Shown: positions 26,094 through 34,975 of the stretch, one piece after another | How positions within the stretch are numbered: the stretch's first letter is position 1 | How the letters are laid out: each line of letters begins with the position of its first letter | From: Acetobacteraceae bacterium | GTDB lineage: Bacteria; Pseudomonadota; Alphaproteobacteria; Acetobacterales; Acetobacteraceae | DNA: 53,706 nucleotides | Reading direction: 5' to 3' | Assembly (NCBI GenBank): GCA_027488195.1 | Contig: JAIYCD010000028.1 | Span: forward strand, 1-53,706 | Translations under genes and position numbers: made by a program | The notes under the pieces: generated by a model | Seen by the model: only the letters and a program-made list of their open reading frames with translations | The model's database searches: none | What the model was told of the DNA's origin: nothing

Positions 26094-26285
26094 CGGGTTG
26101 AAACGCCACCTCACACGGAGGACCAGGGCAGATGACCCACAACCCCGTGGCGGGCGGGATGCGAGACAGACCGAGGGGCAGCGCCCCCCGGCTTCTCCCG
26201 TCTCAGAGCCCATCGGGCAAGGAACTGAATCGCCTGAATCGGGTGTGATTCCCTGTTTCTGCGGACGATTCGCGGGGGGCAGAGA

Positions 26286-26560
26286 AAGGCGTGGACGGCA
26301 GAGTATCGACGAGCGGCGGACCGGCGGGAGACCCTCGGCGTGCTGCCGCGCGATCTCGCGCATCGCTACGGCGCGCCAGCCGACCACCCGTCCATCCTGG
26401 CGCGTGGCCTGAAGCTCTGGACCTTCGTGCATGGCCTCTCATTCCTGCTGTTCGACGACACGGTCAGCGCGATGGAGATCCCGCTTGACCTGCCCGTGAT
26501 GGTTGCCGATGCCACACGGCGATTCATGCGTGACGACGGAAGCGAGCCGACGCCCTCAGC
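26286..26560 (+). pseudogene. TetR-family regulator, C-terminal relic
   Basis: The frame reads AAWTAEYRRAADRRETLGVL, then LARGLKLWTFVHGLSFLLFDDTV and MVADATRRFMRDD. This matches the C-terminal ligand domain of TetR regulators of the kind at 27347-27994 (WSVLHGLASI). There is no helix-turn-helix upstream and the remaining frame runs into the antisense of the next gene, so only a fragment is left. The sequence 26094-26285 before it holds nothing I recognise. Confidence 0.5.
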
Positions 26561-27350
26561 CGGGAAACGGCCGCCCCGCCATGGCCTCGCGGAACAGCCA
26601 CCACGTCAGCGCGGCCCAGAGCGCGGCCGCGATCCAGGCCCCGGTCACGGCAGCGAAGGACGGCAGCGTCCGGTCCGCCAGCCACCCCAGCGCCGGCACC
26701 GCCTGCATCATGTGGGTCGCGAAGAAATGCGGCGGGCGCAGATCCCCCACGTCGCGCGACCAGCCGAAGATCGGCCAGCGGGAGGCCGGCTGCGGCGGTA
26801 TGCCCACATGGTGCGTCATCCGCCCGCCCATCTCGAGGGCGATGATCAGCGTCAGCACCGTGCCGCCCACCAGCCCCAGCGCCACCGCGCTGCGCAGGCC
26901 CGGCCCCATCCGCACATGGGCGTCGAGCGCGACCATCACGCCAAGCGCACCGGCCGAAACCGTCAGCACCACCGCGCCGAATGCCATCAGCGAATACATG
27001 GTGGCGTGGAACGGGGTGGAGACGTTGAAGTGCGAAGGCTGCTGCAGTGCGCCCTGCAACGTGATGTAGCCGACCTCAAAGGCGGCGCTGGCGATGGCCA
27101 GAAGCAGCACCAGCTGCAGCAGCCACCCCTCGCGCCAATCCTGGCCAAGCCGGCTGGCCACCCAGGCCATGGTCGCCAGATGCACCACGGTGGCGATCTG
27201 GAACTTCAGCGGCTTCGCCCAGACGCTGACGCCACCCAGTTGCCGCGCATCCAACCGCTCTATCCCCGCCGTTAAGGCGAAGATCACCAGGAAGCCGCCG
27301 GCAGCGAGCCAGCAGAGCGTGACGGCCGCGCCCGGCTCCCGCCAACTCAT
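26556..27350 (-). CDS. Seven-span membrane protein of unknown function
   Basis: This 264-residue protein has about seven hydrophobic spans (for example VTLCWLAAGGFLVIFALTAG, WLLQLVLLLAIASAAFEVGY, MYSLMAFGAVVLTVSAGALG). Conserved-looking polar pieces are VWAKPLKFQIATVVHL, TPFHATMYSL and PPHFFATHMMQAVPALGWL, with several histidines that could bind metal or heme. No family name is assigned. Its start overlaps the TetR stop as ATGA, so it is cotranscribed with, and probably controlled by, that regulator. Confidence 0.75.
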   Translation of the reverse strand: MSWREPGAAVTLCWLAAGGFLVIFALTAGIERLDARQLGGVSVWAKPLKFQIATVVHLATMAWVASRLGQDWREGWLLQLVLLLAIASAAFEVGYITLQGALQQPSHFNVSTPFHATMYSLMAFGAVVLTVSAGALGVMVALDAHVRMGPGLRSAVALGLVGGTVLTLIIALEMGGRMTHHVGIPPQPASRWPIFGWSRDVGDLRPPHFFATHMMQAVPALGWLADRTLPSFAAVTGAWIAAALWAALTWWLFREAMAGRPFPG

Positions 27351-27994
27351 CGCCGCCGGCGCCGCACCGGCGTGGGGGCCGGAAGGGCCGCGCGCAGGCT
27401 CTCCTCCATTCGCGCCATCGCGTGCTCCTGCATCGCGACCATGACGGGCTTCGGCAGGCTGAGGCTGCGCAGCGCGCTCGTCTGCGCGATGCTCGCCAGC
27501 CCGTGCAGCACCGACCAGACATGGAGCGCATCGAGGCGCGGGTCGGCGGGCCGCGCCGCGGCGGGGCGCGCCGCATCAAGGGCCGCGACAGCCTGCTCCA
27601 GCAACGCAAAGGCATAGCGCCCGCGTGTCAACATCTCGGGATGCGCCTCGGCATCCGGCAGCGGCGTGCCGAAGATCAGGCGGTATTGCAGCGGGTGGCG
27701 CAGCGCGTAGTCGAGATAGGCACGACCCATCGCATGAAGGTCTGCAAAGGGCTCCGCCTCCCGCGGGCGCGCATCCAGGTGATCGGCGAAAGCCGCGAAG
27801 GCGCGCCGCACCACTTCGGCCAAAAGATGGTCTCGGCTGGGATAGTGCCGATAGGGCGCCTGGTGCGAAACGCCGAGCCGCCGCGCAACTTCGCGCAGGC
27901 TGAGCGCCTCGACACCCTGCTGCTCAATGACAGCGAGGGCTTCGTGGATGCAGGCCTCGCGAAGCTCGCGCGGCGGATCGCTCTTGCGGGCCAT
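27347..27994 (-). CDS. TetR-family transcriptional regulator
   Basis: This 215-residue regulator starts MARKSDPPRELREACIHEAL, with the helix-turn-helix in LSLREVARRLGVSHQAPYRHYPSRDHLLAEV, and a C-terminal WHG-type ligand domain (WSVLHGLASIAQTSAL). The start at 27994 is chosen because the longer frame to 28111 adds unrelated sequence. It lies between the SDR gene and the membrane protein gene on the same strand and is the best candidate to bind the palindromes at 29347-29393, controlling both its own operon and the divergent MFS operon. Confidence 0.9.
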   Translation of the reverse strand: MARKSDPPRELREACIHEALAVIEQQGVEALSLREVARRLGVSHQAPYRHYPSRDHLLAEVVRRAFAAFADHLDARPREAEPFADLHAMGRAYLDYALRHPLQYRLIFGTPLPDAEAHPEMLTRGRYAFALLEQAVAALDAARPAAARPADPRLDALHVWSVLHGLASIAQTSALRSLSLPKPVMVAMQEHAMARMEESLRAALPAPTPVRRRRR

Positions 27995-28100
27995 GGGGTG
28001 CGTGTCGGGCCAATTGGGGTGGGGCACCACATTAGCGGCGGGCGCCGCTTCCACCAACCAACGGGCCGCGAGGTCCATGAACCCGTTCAAGGCCAGGGCG

Positions 28101-28895
28101 TCATCGCGCATCGCCAGTCCTCGCCATGCCGGACATGACCTTGCCCATCATCCAGACGCGGCCGCGCCGCGGCAGGAAGGTCAGCGCGAACTCGAGCAAC
28201 TTCGATAGCATCCCGGGCCGCACCAATGATTGCCGGCCCAGCGCGTCGATCAGTCCCTTGGCCACGGTGACCGGGCTGTCAGTGGCGCCCATGCGCATGC
28301 CGGCACGGGCGGCGAAGCCGCTGCGCACCGGGCCGGGGGCTACGGCCAGGACATCGACGCCGCGCGCCCGCAACTCCGGACCAATGCCTTCGGCGAGGCT
28401 CTGCACAAAAGCCTTGGTGGCGGCATAGTTCGCGGAGTTCGGCACCCCCTGGAAGGCGACGAGCGAGCTGAACAGTACAATCCCGCCGCGGCCGCGCCCG
28501 GCGAAGCGGTTGCCGAAGGCATGGGTCAGCGACAGCACGGCCCGGCAGTTGACGTCGAGCATCGCCACTTCGTCGGCGATCGGACTGGCGAGAAAGGAGC
28601 CTGACGTCCCGAAGCCCGCCGCGGCGACGAGCATTCCGATGTCGTGCGCCTCGCTCGCCCGCAACAGCCCACTCACGCCATACTCGGTACCGAGATCGAT
28701 CGCGAGCGTCTCGACTTCCACCCGATGCGCGGCCTTCAGTTCATCGGCCAGGGCCGTCAGCTTCGCCTGGCGTCGCGCGACCAACAGCAGCGCAAATCCC
28801 TCTGCCGCCAGTCGCCTCGCGGTGGCGGCGCCGATGCCGTCGGAGGCACCGGTCACGAGCGCCCAGGGCCCGTAGCGATCCACGAGGCGGTTCAT
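28101..28895 (-). CDS. Short-chain dehydrogenase/reductase
   Basis: This 264-residue SDR begins MNRLVDRYGPWALVTGASDGIG with the cofactor motif TGASDGIG. AAAGFG is a variant of NNAG, the catalytic serine lies in LFSSLVAFQG and the YxxxK is YAATK. The C-terminal tail (LEFALTFLPRRGRVWMMGKVM) is hydrophobic, as in DltE/HSD-like SDRs that associate with membranes. The start overlaps the stop of the DUF2141 downstream part as ATGA. It is followed after 106 bp by tetR. Substrate unknown. Confidence 0.88.
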   Translation of the reverse strand: MNRLVDRYGPWALVTGASDGIGAATARRLAAEGFALLLVARRQAKLTALADELKAAHRVEVETLAIDLGTEYGVSGLLRASEAHDIGMLVAAAGFGTSGSFLASPIADEVAMLDVNCRAVLSLTHAFGNRFAGRGRGGIVLFSSLVAFQGVPNSANYAATKAFVQSLAEGIGPELRARGVDVLAVAPGPVRSGFAARAGMRMGATDSPVTVAKGLIDALGRQSLVRPGMLSKLLEFALTFLPRRGRVWMMGKVMSGMARTGDAR

Positions 28896-29332
28896 CGGCC
28901 CAGCCTGATCTCGATGGCGACCGGCGCCCCGTCCGTGACCAGCACCGCCGCTTCCTCGAAGCGCGGCGCGCGTAGCGTGGGACGAACATTGTTCGACACG
29001 TCTCAATCCTCCGTCGGAATGCCGAGGAAGTTGGTATCCGTCCGACGATTGGCGTTCAGGTCGTGCGAGACGGCGACGGCATAGCTGCCCGGGCGCAATC
29101 CCTCGAAGCGGCACATGACGCCATTCGGATCCGCCGCCTGCCAGAGCTGGACGGCGCTGGCGGGATCCATCGGGAAGCCGCGCTCGGCGGGGTAGAGCGC
29201 GCAGCCGATCTGGCCTGCGGCGCTGCGCGCTCCGGTCACGGCGACGCGCAGTTCGGCGGCTGTGGCATCGGCAGCGCCCGCACTGCCCGCGATCAGCAGC
29301 AGGAAGGCGGGAAGAAGGGGACGGGTCAGCAT
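28892..29332 (-). pseudogene. DUF2141 exported protein, interrupted by one in-frame TGA
   Basis: From ATG 29332 the frame encodes a signal peptide and a DUF2141 domain (GQIGCALYPAERGFPM, GLRPGSYAVAVSHDLNANRR, TNFLGIPTED), then TGA at 29003-29005. The same frame continues without gap as DVSNNVRPTLRAPRFEEAAV to a stop at 28892, and this is the expected C terminus of DUF2141 proteins. Total 146 codons is normal family length. One base change, such as GGA to TGA, would explain it. GGAGG just before the stop could restart translation at GTG 28999, giving two polypeptides. Function of DUF2141 is unknown. Confidence 0.8.
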
Positions 29333-29346
29333 GGCAAGCCTCGGAT

Positions 29347-29361
29347 GTTGACGGTGTCTAC
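29347..29361. promoter_or_regulatory. Degenerate second operator half of the TetR region
   Basis: GTTGACGGTGTCTAC resembles the perfect palindrome at 29377-29393 (GTTGACA...TGTCAAC) and lies 15 bp from it, close to the start of the DUF2141 gene. It may be a weaker second binding site. Confidence 0.4.
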
Positions 29362-29376
29362 CTGATATGCGATGAA

Positions 29377-29393
29377 GGTTGACAGTGTCAACC
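29377..29393. promoter_or_regulatory. Palindromic operator, probably for the TetR regulator
   Basis: GGTTGACA-G-TGTCAACC is a perfect 8-bp inverted repeat with one central base, in the intergenic region between the DUF2141/SDR/tetR operon and the MFS operon. Size and shape fit TetR operators. Confidence 0.6.
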
Positions 29394-29414
29394 ATCCAGT
29401 TTCCGGAGATACCG

Positions 29415-29477
29415 ATGCGCCCAGGTGCCGCGCCATTCTCATCCGCTTCGGTGCAATTTCCGCGGCGCAGCGCGTGA
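29415..29477 (+). CDS. Possible 20-aa leader peptide coupled to the MFS gene
   Basis: A frame ATG...TGA of 20 codons (MRPGAAPFSSASVQFPRRSA) has a good Shine-Dalgarno sequence (GGAG, 7 nt upstream), and its stop overlaps the GTG proposed as the MFS start as GTGA. The MFS start itself has no Shine-Dalgarno sequence, so coupling is plausible. An alternative is an old frameshift. Confidence 0.35.
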   Translation: MRPGAAPFSSASVQFPRRSA

Positions 29478-30643
29478 GCACGCGCATCAGCGTGCTCGCC
29501 CTGGCCGGCTTCGCGCTCGGCACGGAGGCCTTCGTCTTCGTCGGCCATCTCGACGCCATGGCCGTCGCGCTGGATGTCTCGGTCGCGGCGGTCGGGCAGT
29601 TGGCCACCGTCTTCGCGTTCACCAGCGCGATCAGCGCCCCCTTCGTCGCAGGCGCGGTGGCCGGCATGGAGCGCAGGCGCGTGCTGGTCGTGGGCCTTGT
29701 CGCCATCGGCGCGCTCAACCTTGCGGCGGCGATGCTCACGACGCTGGGCGGACTGATCGCGGTGCGCGTGCTGTGCGGCCTGGCGACCGGCTTGGTCGGC
29801 CCCATCGCCACGACCGCCGCGGCGGAGCTTTCCCCACCGGAGGCCCGCGGCCGCGCCATGGCCACGGTCTTTGCCGGGGTCACCCTCGCCTTCGTGCTGG
29901 GTGTTCCGCTCGGCAGCCTCGCAGGGGAGGTTTTCGGCTGGCGAGGAACCTTCCTGTGGGCGGGCATGATCGCGCTGATCGCCGCCTTGATCGTCGGGCT
30001 CCTGCTGCCACGGATCATGCCGGGCCCCCGCGTCACGTTCCGCCCCGGCATCGTGCTGGGCGCGCCAGGCGTCGCCTCAAGCCTGGCGCTGACGCTGACA
30101 GGCTTCGCGGCGACCTTCTGCGTGACGGCCTATTTCGGCCCCCTGCTTGGGGCGTTGCTGGGCTTCTCCGGCGCGGGGGTGGGCGCGATGCAGGCGCTGG
30201 TGGGCATCGGCGCCATTGCCGGCGTGGTGCTCGGCGGGCGATGGGCGGATCGGTCCAGCGCATGGGGGCCCCTGCTGACGAGCTTCCTGCTCTCGGCCGC
30301 GATGCTGTCGCTGTTCGGCGTGCTGCTTCTCCTGCCCCTCCCGCAGGGTGCGATGCTCGCACTGCTGCTGCCTGCCACCATTCTTGGTGCGGCGGCGCTG
30401 TTCCTGCGCGCCCCGGTGGTCCAGGCGCGCCTGGTCGCCGCCGCGCCGGCGCACCGTCCGGTCCTGCTCGCACTCAACGGATCCATGGTGTTCGCCGGCC
30501 AGGGCCTGGGCGCTGCACTGGGCGGGGTCGGGCTTTCCCTCTTTGGCTTGCCGGCGCTGGGGCTCATCGGCGCGGCGGTGGCGCTGCTCGGCGCGCTGCT
30601 GGTGGCCGCAACCGCCCAACACTGGAAAGGGCCTGCCCAATGA
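29474..30643 (+). CDS. MFS transporter (AraJ/arabinose-efflux-like)
   Basis: This 389-residue major facilitator protein has twelve hydrophobic spans. Typical motifs are a loop 2-3 motif (AGMERRRVLVVGL, after span 2) and FGWRGTFLWAGMIALIAALIVGLLLP before the central loop. It resembles sugar and drug efflux proteins of the AraJ type. The frame is open from 29372, but a start there would begin just upstream of the operator palindrome and place that palindrome in the coding sequence, so GTG 29474 is preferred. Its stop overlaps the acylase start as ATGA. It probably exports the product, or imports the substrate, of the acylase and GH3 enzymes. Confidence 0.85.
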   Translation: MSTRISVLALAGFALGTEAFVFVGHLDAMAVALDVSVAAVGQLATVFAFTSAISAPFVAGAVAGMERRRVLVVGLVAIGALNLAAAMLTTLGGLIAVRVLCGLATGLVGPIATTAAAELSPPEARGRAMATVFAGVTLAFVLGVPLGSLAGEVFGWRGTFLWAGMIALIAALIVGLLLPRIMPGPRVTFRPGIVLGAPGVASSLALTLTGFAATFCVTAYFGPLLGALLGFSGAGVGAMQALVGIGAIAGVVLGGRWADRSSAWGPLLTSFLLSAAMLSLFGVLLLLPLPQGAMLALLLPATILGAAALFLRAPVVQARLVAAAPAHRPVLLALNGSMVFAGQGLGAALGGVGLSLFGLPALGLIGAAVALLGALLVAATAQHWKGPAQ

Positions 30644-32907
30644 CCACCCTTCGCCTGCTCCGCGCCGTCACGCTGTCCACGGGTCTGCTGGGCATGCTGG
30701 CGGGTTGCGCGGTGCTCTCGCCGCGCCCCATCGCTGTCGAGCAGAGGCTGGACGCCCTGCCACGGACGGGCCTCGAACTGGCACAGCCGGTCACCATCCG
30801 CTGGAACGAGCACCTCGTGCCCTGGATCGAGGCCAGGACGGACGAGGATCTCGCTTATTCGCTTGGCCTGGTGCAGGGGCATCTGCGCGCGGGACAGATC
30901 CTCATCCTGCGCAACATCGCGCGTGGTCGGCTCGCGGAGATGTTGGGGCCGCTCGCCACCGACTACGACCATGCGCTGCGCATCCTGGATTTCGCCCGTG
31001 CCGCGCCCGAGATCGAACGCAACTGGCCGCCCGAGACGCGCAGCTTCGTCACGCGCTTCCTGGCCGGGCTGAACCACGCGATCCTGCACGGACCACGGCC
31101 CCCCGAGGCCGGGCTGCTGGCCCTGCGGCGAGAACCGATCACAGCGGCCGACATGCTGGCAATGGGTCGACTGGCCGGCAGCGACGTCAACTGGTTCGGG
31201 CTGATCGGACTGCTGCAGGAACGCGGCCAGCCGGGCTATGCCGAGCGGTGGCAGCGGCTGCGCGAGGGGGGCGCGGGCAGCGCGATGCCCGATGGCCTCA
31301 CGGACCGCCAGGCCGCCCTTGGTGCCCTGTTGCGCAACGTGTCGCGCAGCGGCAGTAACACCGTGGCGGTTGCGGCTTCGCGCAGCGCGAGCGGTGGCGC
31401 GATGATCGCCAATGACCCGCATCTGGGCCTGGTGCTGCCGAATGTCTGGATGCTGGTCGGCATGCGCTCGCCCAGCTTCCACATGGTGGGCATGATGGTG
31501 CCCGGATTGCCCGTGGTGGGCTTCGGACGCAGCCCCGATTTGGCATGGGGCGGCACCAACCTGCGCGCCGCGTCGAGCGATGTGTTCGACATCGCCTCCC
31601 TGCCCGCTTCCGAGATCACGACGCGCGAGACAAGGATCGCCCAGCGCTTCTGGGGATCGGCGCGACGCAACCTGCGTGACAGCCCGCATGGGCCGGTGAT
31701 GTCCGATGCGGCGCTGCTGCGCACCCGGCCCGGCGAAGTTCTCGCGCTGCGCTGGGCGGGCCACGAGGCGACCGACGAGATCACGGCCCTGCTGCGCGCG
31801 GCGCGCGCACGCAACGGCCAGGAGTTCCGCGACAGCCTGACGGGCTTCGGCGTCTCGCCGCTCAACCTCGTCTATGCCGAACGGGCCGGCGGCATCGGTC
31901 GCGTGGTGGCGACGGTGCTGCCCTCGCGCCGCGGCTTTCCGAGCAGCGATCCGGTGCTCGACGCCCGCAACCCTGGCGCAACCGCGCCCTGGCAGCGCCT
32001 GTGGGATGTGCGGGACCTGCCCCGCCTGGTGAATCCGCCCGAGGGCATCATCACTTCCGCCAACGAAAATCCGGAGACGTGGACACCGGGCGGCCCACCG
32101 ATCGGCTACAGCTTCAGTGATGATGACAGGCTGATGCGGCTGCGCACCCTTCTGGACGCGCGCCGAGGGCTGCGCGTCGAGGATCTGGTGGCGCTGCAGG
32201 CCGACACGCGCGCGCCGAAGGCGGCGCTGCTGGCAACCGCCCTGCTGACCCGCTTGGACGCCTTGCCGGGCGGTGCGCCGCAACCCGCCATGCTCGCGCG
32301 ATTGCGCGGATGGGACGGCGACTACGCCGCGACCAGCGAGGCTGCCCTCGTCTTCGAACTCCTGCTGGGGCAACTGGCGCCGCAGATCGCCGAAGCGCGT
32401 GGAACGCCGCCTTATGGCGAGTGGAGCGCGATCACCACCTTCCTGCTGCGCGACCTCGACGGTTTGCCGGCCACCCAGCGCGATGCGCTGCTGCGTCGCG
32501 CCGCCGATCGGGCCGCGCCGCTGGCGGCACGGCACCGCAATTGGGGTGAGGTGCACCGGATGCGCGCCGGCTACGTGCTGTCCTTCCTGCCGGTGGTCGG
32601 CGAGCCCTTTATCCAGGCACGTCACCCTGTCGGCGGCTCACGCGAGACGCCGATGAAGAGCAGCCACGGCTTCATCACCGGGCCACATGACGTGGTGTTC
32701 GGCTCCATGGCGCGCCACATCAGCGACATGGCCGATCCGGATGCCAATTGGTTCAGCCTGTGGGGCGGCCAGGATGGGTGGCTCGGCAGCGCCGGCTTCC
32801 TCAGCCAGATCCCACTCTGGCAGCGCAACGAGGGGATCCGCCTGCCCTTGCGTCCGGAGGTCGTGGCGCGGGAATTTCCCCTGGTGACCCGTCTCTCGCC
32901 CCGATGA
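30640..32907 (+). CDS. Penicillin-acylase-family lipoprotein (Ntn hydrolase)
   Basis: This 755-residue enzyme cleaves amide bonds. The N terminus is a lipoprotein signal with LAGC (Cys23), so it is anchored in the envelope. The precursor is expected to self-cleave before Ser239 in SRSGSNTVAV; that serine becomes the N-terminal nucleophile of the beta chain. MIANDPHLGLVLPNVW and NENPETW are typical beta-chain motifs. Relatives hydrolyse penicillins, acyl-homoserine lactones or N-acyl amino acids. It is coupled by ATGA to both the MFS and the GH3 gene, so the acylase, a transporter and an amide-forming enzyme act in one unit. Confidence 0.88.
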   Translation: MTTLRLLRAVTLSTGLLGMLAGCAVLSPRPIAVEQRLDALPRTGLELAQPVTIRWNEHLVPWIEARTDEDLAYSLGLVQGHLRAGQILILRNIARGRLAEMLGPLATDYDHALRILDFARAAPEIERNWPPETRSFVTRFLAGLNHAILHGPRPPEAGLLALRREPITAADMLAMGRLAGSDVNWFGLIGLLQERGQPGYAERWQRLREGGAGSAMPDGLTDRQAALGALLRNVSRSGSNTVAVAASRSASGGAMIANDPHLGLVLPNVWMLVGMRSPSFHMVGMMVPGLPVVGFGRSPDLAWGGTNLRAASSDVFDIASLPASEITTRETRIAQRFWGSARRNLRDSPHGPVMSDAALLRTRPGEVLALRWAGHEATDEITALLRAARARNGQEFRDSLTGFGVSPLNLVYAERAGGIGRVVATVLPSRRGFPSSDPVLDARNPGATAPWQRLWDVRDLPRLVNPPEGIITSANENPETWTPGGPPIGYSFSDDDRLMRLRTLLDARRGLRVEDLVALQADTRAPKAALLATALLTRLDALPGGAPQPAMLARLRGWDGDYAATSEAALVFELLLGQLAPQIAEARGTPPYGEWSAITTFLLRDLDGLPATQRDALLRRAADRAAPLAARHRNWGEVHRMRAGYVLSFLPVVGEPFIQARHPVGGSRETPMKSSHGFITGPHDVVFGSMARHISDMADPDANWFSLWGGQDGWLGSAGFLSQIPLWQRNEGIRLPLRPEVVAREFPLVTRLSPR

Positions 32908-34409
32908 TCCGGCCACCGCCCTTCGATGCCACGCCATTGCTGCGCCTGGCCGCCTCGGCGCGGCTGGCACATCTGCAGCGGCTCGATCCGGTCGCGGCGC
33001 AGGCGAGGGTCCTGCGCGGGCTGCTGAAGCGAGCGGCGGGAACCCGCTTTGGCCGCTCCCATGGGTTCGCGGAGATCCAGGACGTGGCGGGCTACCAGGC
33101 CAGGGTGGGGCTGCGTCGCTACGAGGCGTTCTGGCAGGAGTGGTGGCAGCCGGCCGCGCCGCTGCTGGAAGATGCCACCTGGCCGGGCCGCATGCCGTAT
33201 CTCGCGCTGTCTTCCGGGACCAGCGCCGGGCGCAGCAAATTCATCCCCGTCTCGCGCGAGATGGTGCGAGCCAATCGCGCGGCCGGCTTCGATGTACTGG
33301 CCTGGCACCTGGCGGCACATCCACACAGCCGCGTCTTTGGCGGGCTGTCCTTCATGCTGGGCGGCAGCACCGCCCTGCCCGAGGTCGCGCCTGGGACCCG
33401 CCAGGGCGATCTCTCCGGCATCGCCGCGCGGGAGATACCGGCATGGCTGCCGCGCTGGAGTTTCCCTCCGACCGAATTGGCGCTGATCGAGGACTGGGAC
33501 CGCAAGCTTGCCAGCCTGGTCGCGGCGACGCCCCAGCAGGCCATCCGCGTGCTGACCGGCACGCCAAGCTGGCTGCTCATGCTGCTCGACCAGCTGGCGC
33601 AGCGCCATGGAACGCCGCCGCTGCCAGGGCTTGAACTGCTGGTGCATGGCGGCACCGCCTGGCGGCCGTACCGCGAGCGGATCCGCCCGCTGCTCCCGGC
33701 GGGATGCACGACGCGCGAAGTCTATCCGGCCAGCGAGGGCTTCTGCGCCATCGCCGATCGCGGCGACGGCGAAGGGCTGCGGCTGAATGTCGACCGGGGC
33801 GTTTTCTGGGAATTCGTACCGGTGGCGGAGTTGGATGGGCCTGCCCCCACACGGCACTGGGTGGCGACGATCGAGCCCGGCGTGGACTACGCCGTCATTG
33901 TCACCTCCTGCGCCGGGCTGTGGGGCTATGTGCTGGGCGACACGGTTCGCTTCCTGTCGCGCAATCCGCCCCGGCTGTTGATGACCGGGCGAACTGCGCA
34001 GGATCTCTCGGCTTTTGGCGAGCATCTGAGCGGCGCGGAGATCGAGGCAGCGCTGTGGTCGGCGACGGCGGCGCTGGATGTCACGGTTCTGGAGTTCACC
34101 ATGGGGCCGGAGCTTGTGGGTGCCCAGGGACGTCATCATTGGCTTGTCGAGACGGCTGCGGCGCCGAACGGTGCAGCGGACAAGCTCGCAGCGGCGCTCG
34201 ATGCCCGGCTTGCGGCCGGCAATGATGACTACGCCACGCATCGGCAAGCGGGACAACTCGCGCCGCCGCTGGTCACGCTACTGCCGGCAGGCAGTTTCAC
34301 GGCATGGATGCGCCGAACAGGGCGGCTGGGCGGGCAGCACAAGGTGCCGCGCGTCATCGCGGATGCCGCGCGCTTCGGCGACGCTTCGCGCGCGCTGCTG
34401 GAGTTGTAG
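32904..34409 (+). CDS. GH3 auxin-responsive-promoter-family amide synthetase
   Basis: This 501-residue protein belongs to the GH3 family, which adenylates carboxylic acids and joins them to amino acids. Visible are the ATP loop SSGTSAGRSKFIPVS (103-117), LVHGGTAWRPY, REVYPASEGFCAI, WGYVLGDTVRFL and FGEHLSGAEIE. Plant members make indole-acetyl or jasmonoyl amides; bacterial members are little studied. The start at 32904 overlaps the acylase stop as ATGA. In this operon it could make the N-acyl amide that the acylase breaks, or use the acid that the acylase releases. Confidence 0.88.
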   Translation: MIRPPPFDATPLLRLAASARLAHLQRLDPVAAQARVLRGLLKRAAGTRFGRSHGFAEIQDVAGYQARVGLRRYEAFWQEWWQPAAPLLEDATWPGRMPYLALSSGTSAGRSKFIPVSREMVRANRAAGFDVLAWHLAAHPHSRVFGGLSFMLGGSTALPEVAPGTRQGDLSGIAAREIPAWLPRWSFPPTELALIEDWDRKLASLVAATPQQAIRVLTGTPSWLLMLLDQLAQRHGTPPLPGLELLVHGGTAWRPYRERIRPLLPAGCTTREVYPASEGFCAIADRGDGEGLRLNVDRGVFWEFVPVAELDGPAPTRHWVATIEPGVDYAVIVTSCAGLWGYVLGDTVRFLSRNPPRLLMTGRTAQDLSAFGEHLSGAEIEAALWSATAALDVTVLEFTMGPELVGAQGRHHWLVETAAAPNGAADKLAAALDARLAAGNDDYATHRQAGQLAPPLVTLLPAGSFTAWMRRTGRLGGQHKVPRVIADAARFGDASRALLEL

Positions 34410-34600
34410 TTGCCGCGACGATGGCGGCAACCGGCAGCATCGCCTCGTCACCGAACCAGCTCCGATGCTTGCAACCATAAAATGACCCACTCGGCGAGGC
34501 ACGTCTCACGAACACCAGAGAAGGTTGGACCCCGGTTCCCAGCGCTGCTCCAGTTGGTTTCCCAACCTCGCATTTCCCACGCGCAGGTGGCGCCCTGAAC

Positions 34601-34699
34601 CGCAGGTTTGCTGGGGTTTTGCTGCGACGGCTTGGGGGTTGGAGAATGAAACGGACCAGGAAATCTCTCTCCCGAGGCCCAATAGTCTCCGAATATCGG
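34601..34699. repeat. Dispersed intergenic repeat, copy 3 (diverged)
   Basis: It shares a core GCAGGTTTxCTGGGGTTTT and a distal block (GAAAT..CTCTCCCGAGGCC..TCTCCG) with the second half of copy 1 at 8612-8709. Confidence 0.45.
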
Positions 34700-34975
34700 G
34701 GGTGAGGTGATTTATTCCTTAAGCTTCAATACATTGTTTTCAAATACAAATTTCTTCCCGATATTGGCTTATCTCCGTAAAATGACTACCCAGCAATCGG
34801 TTTTGGAGAAAAAAGTAGTTTGCTACTCTCCCTGGCTGTCAACATCACTCAAGATCTGCGAGGCGCAAAGAAACTGGCAAAAAAATAATCTATGACTTCC
34901 TGCGTCTGGGTTCCTTCAGGGTCTACGCCATGGCTGAGTGAAGCGCCTCAGCGACGCCGCTGAACATGGTCGGAA

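Noticed and set aside
29372-29473. ATG at 29372 as the MFS start
   Set aside because: The palindromic operator at 29377-29393 would lie in the first codons and the extra residues do not look like MFS sequence.
30130-32625. Minus-strand open frame of 831 codons
   Set aside because: It lies entirely antisense to the acylase and MFS genes and shows no family signature.
34707-34895. 62-codon frame in the AT-rich segment
   Set aside because: No domain, a GTG start without a convincing ribosome site and no coding bias; reported only as part of the AT-rich stretch.
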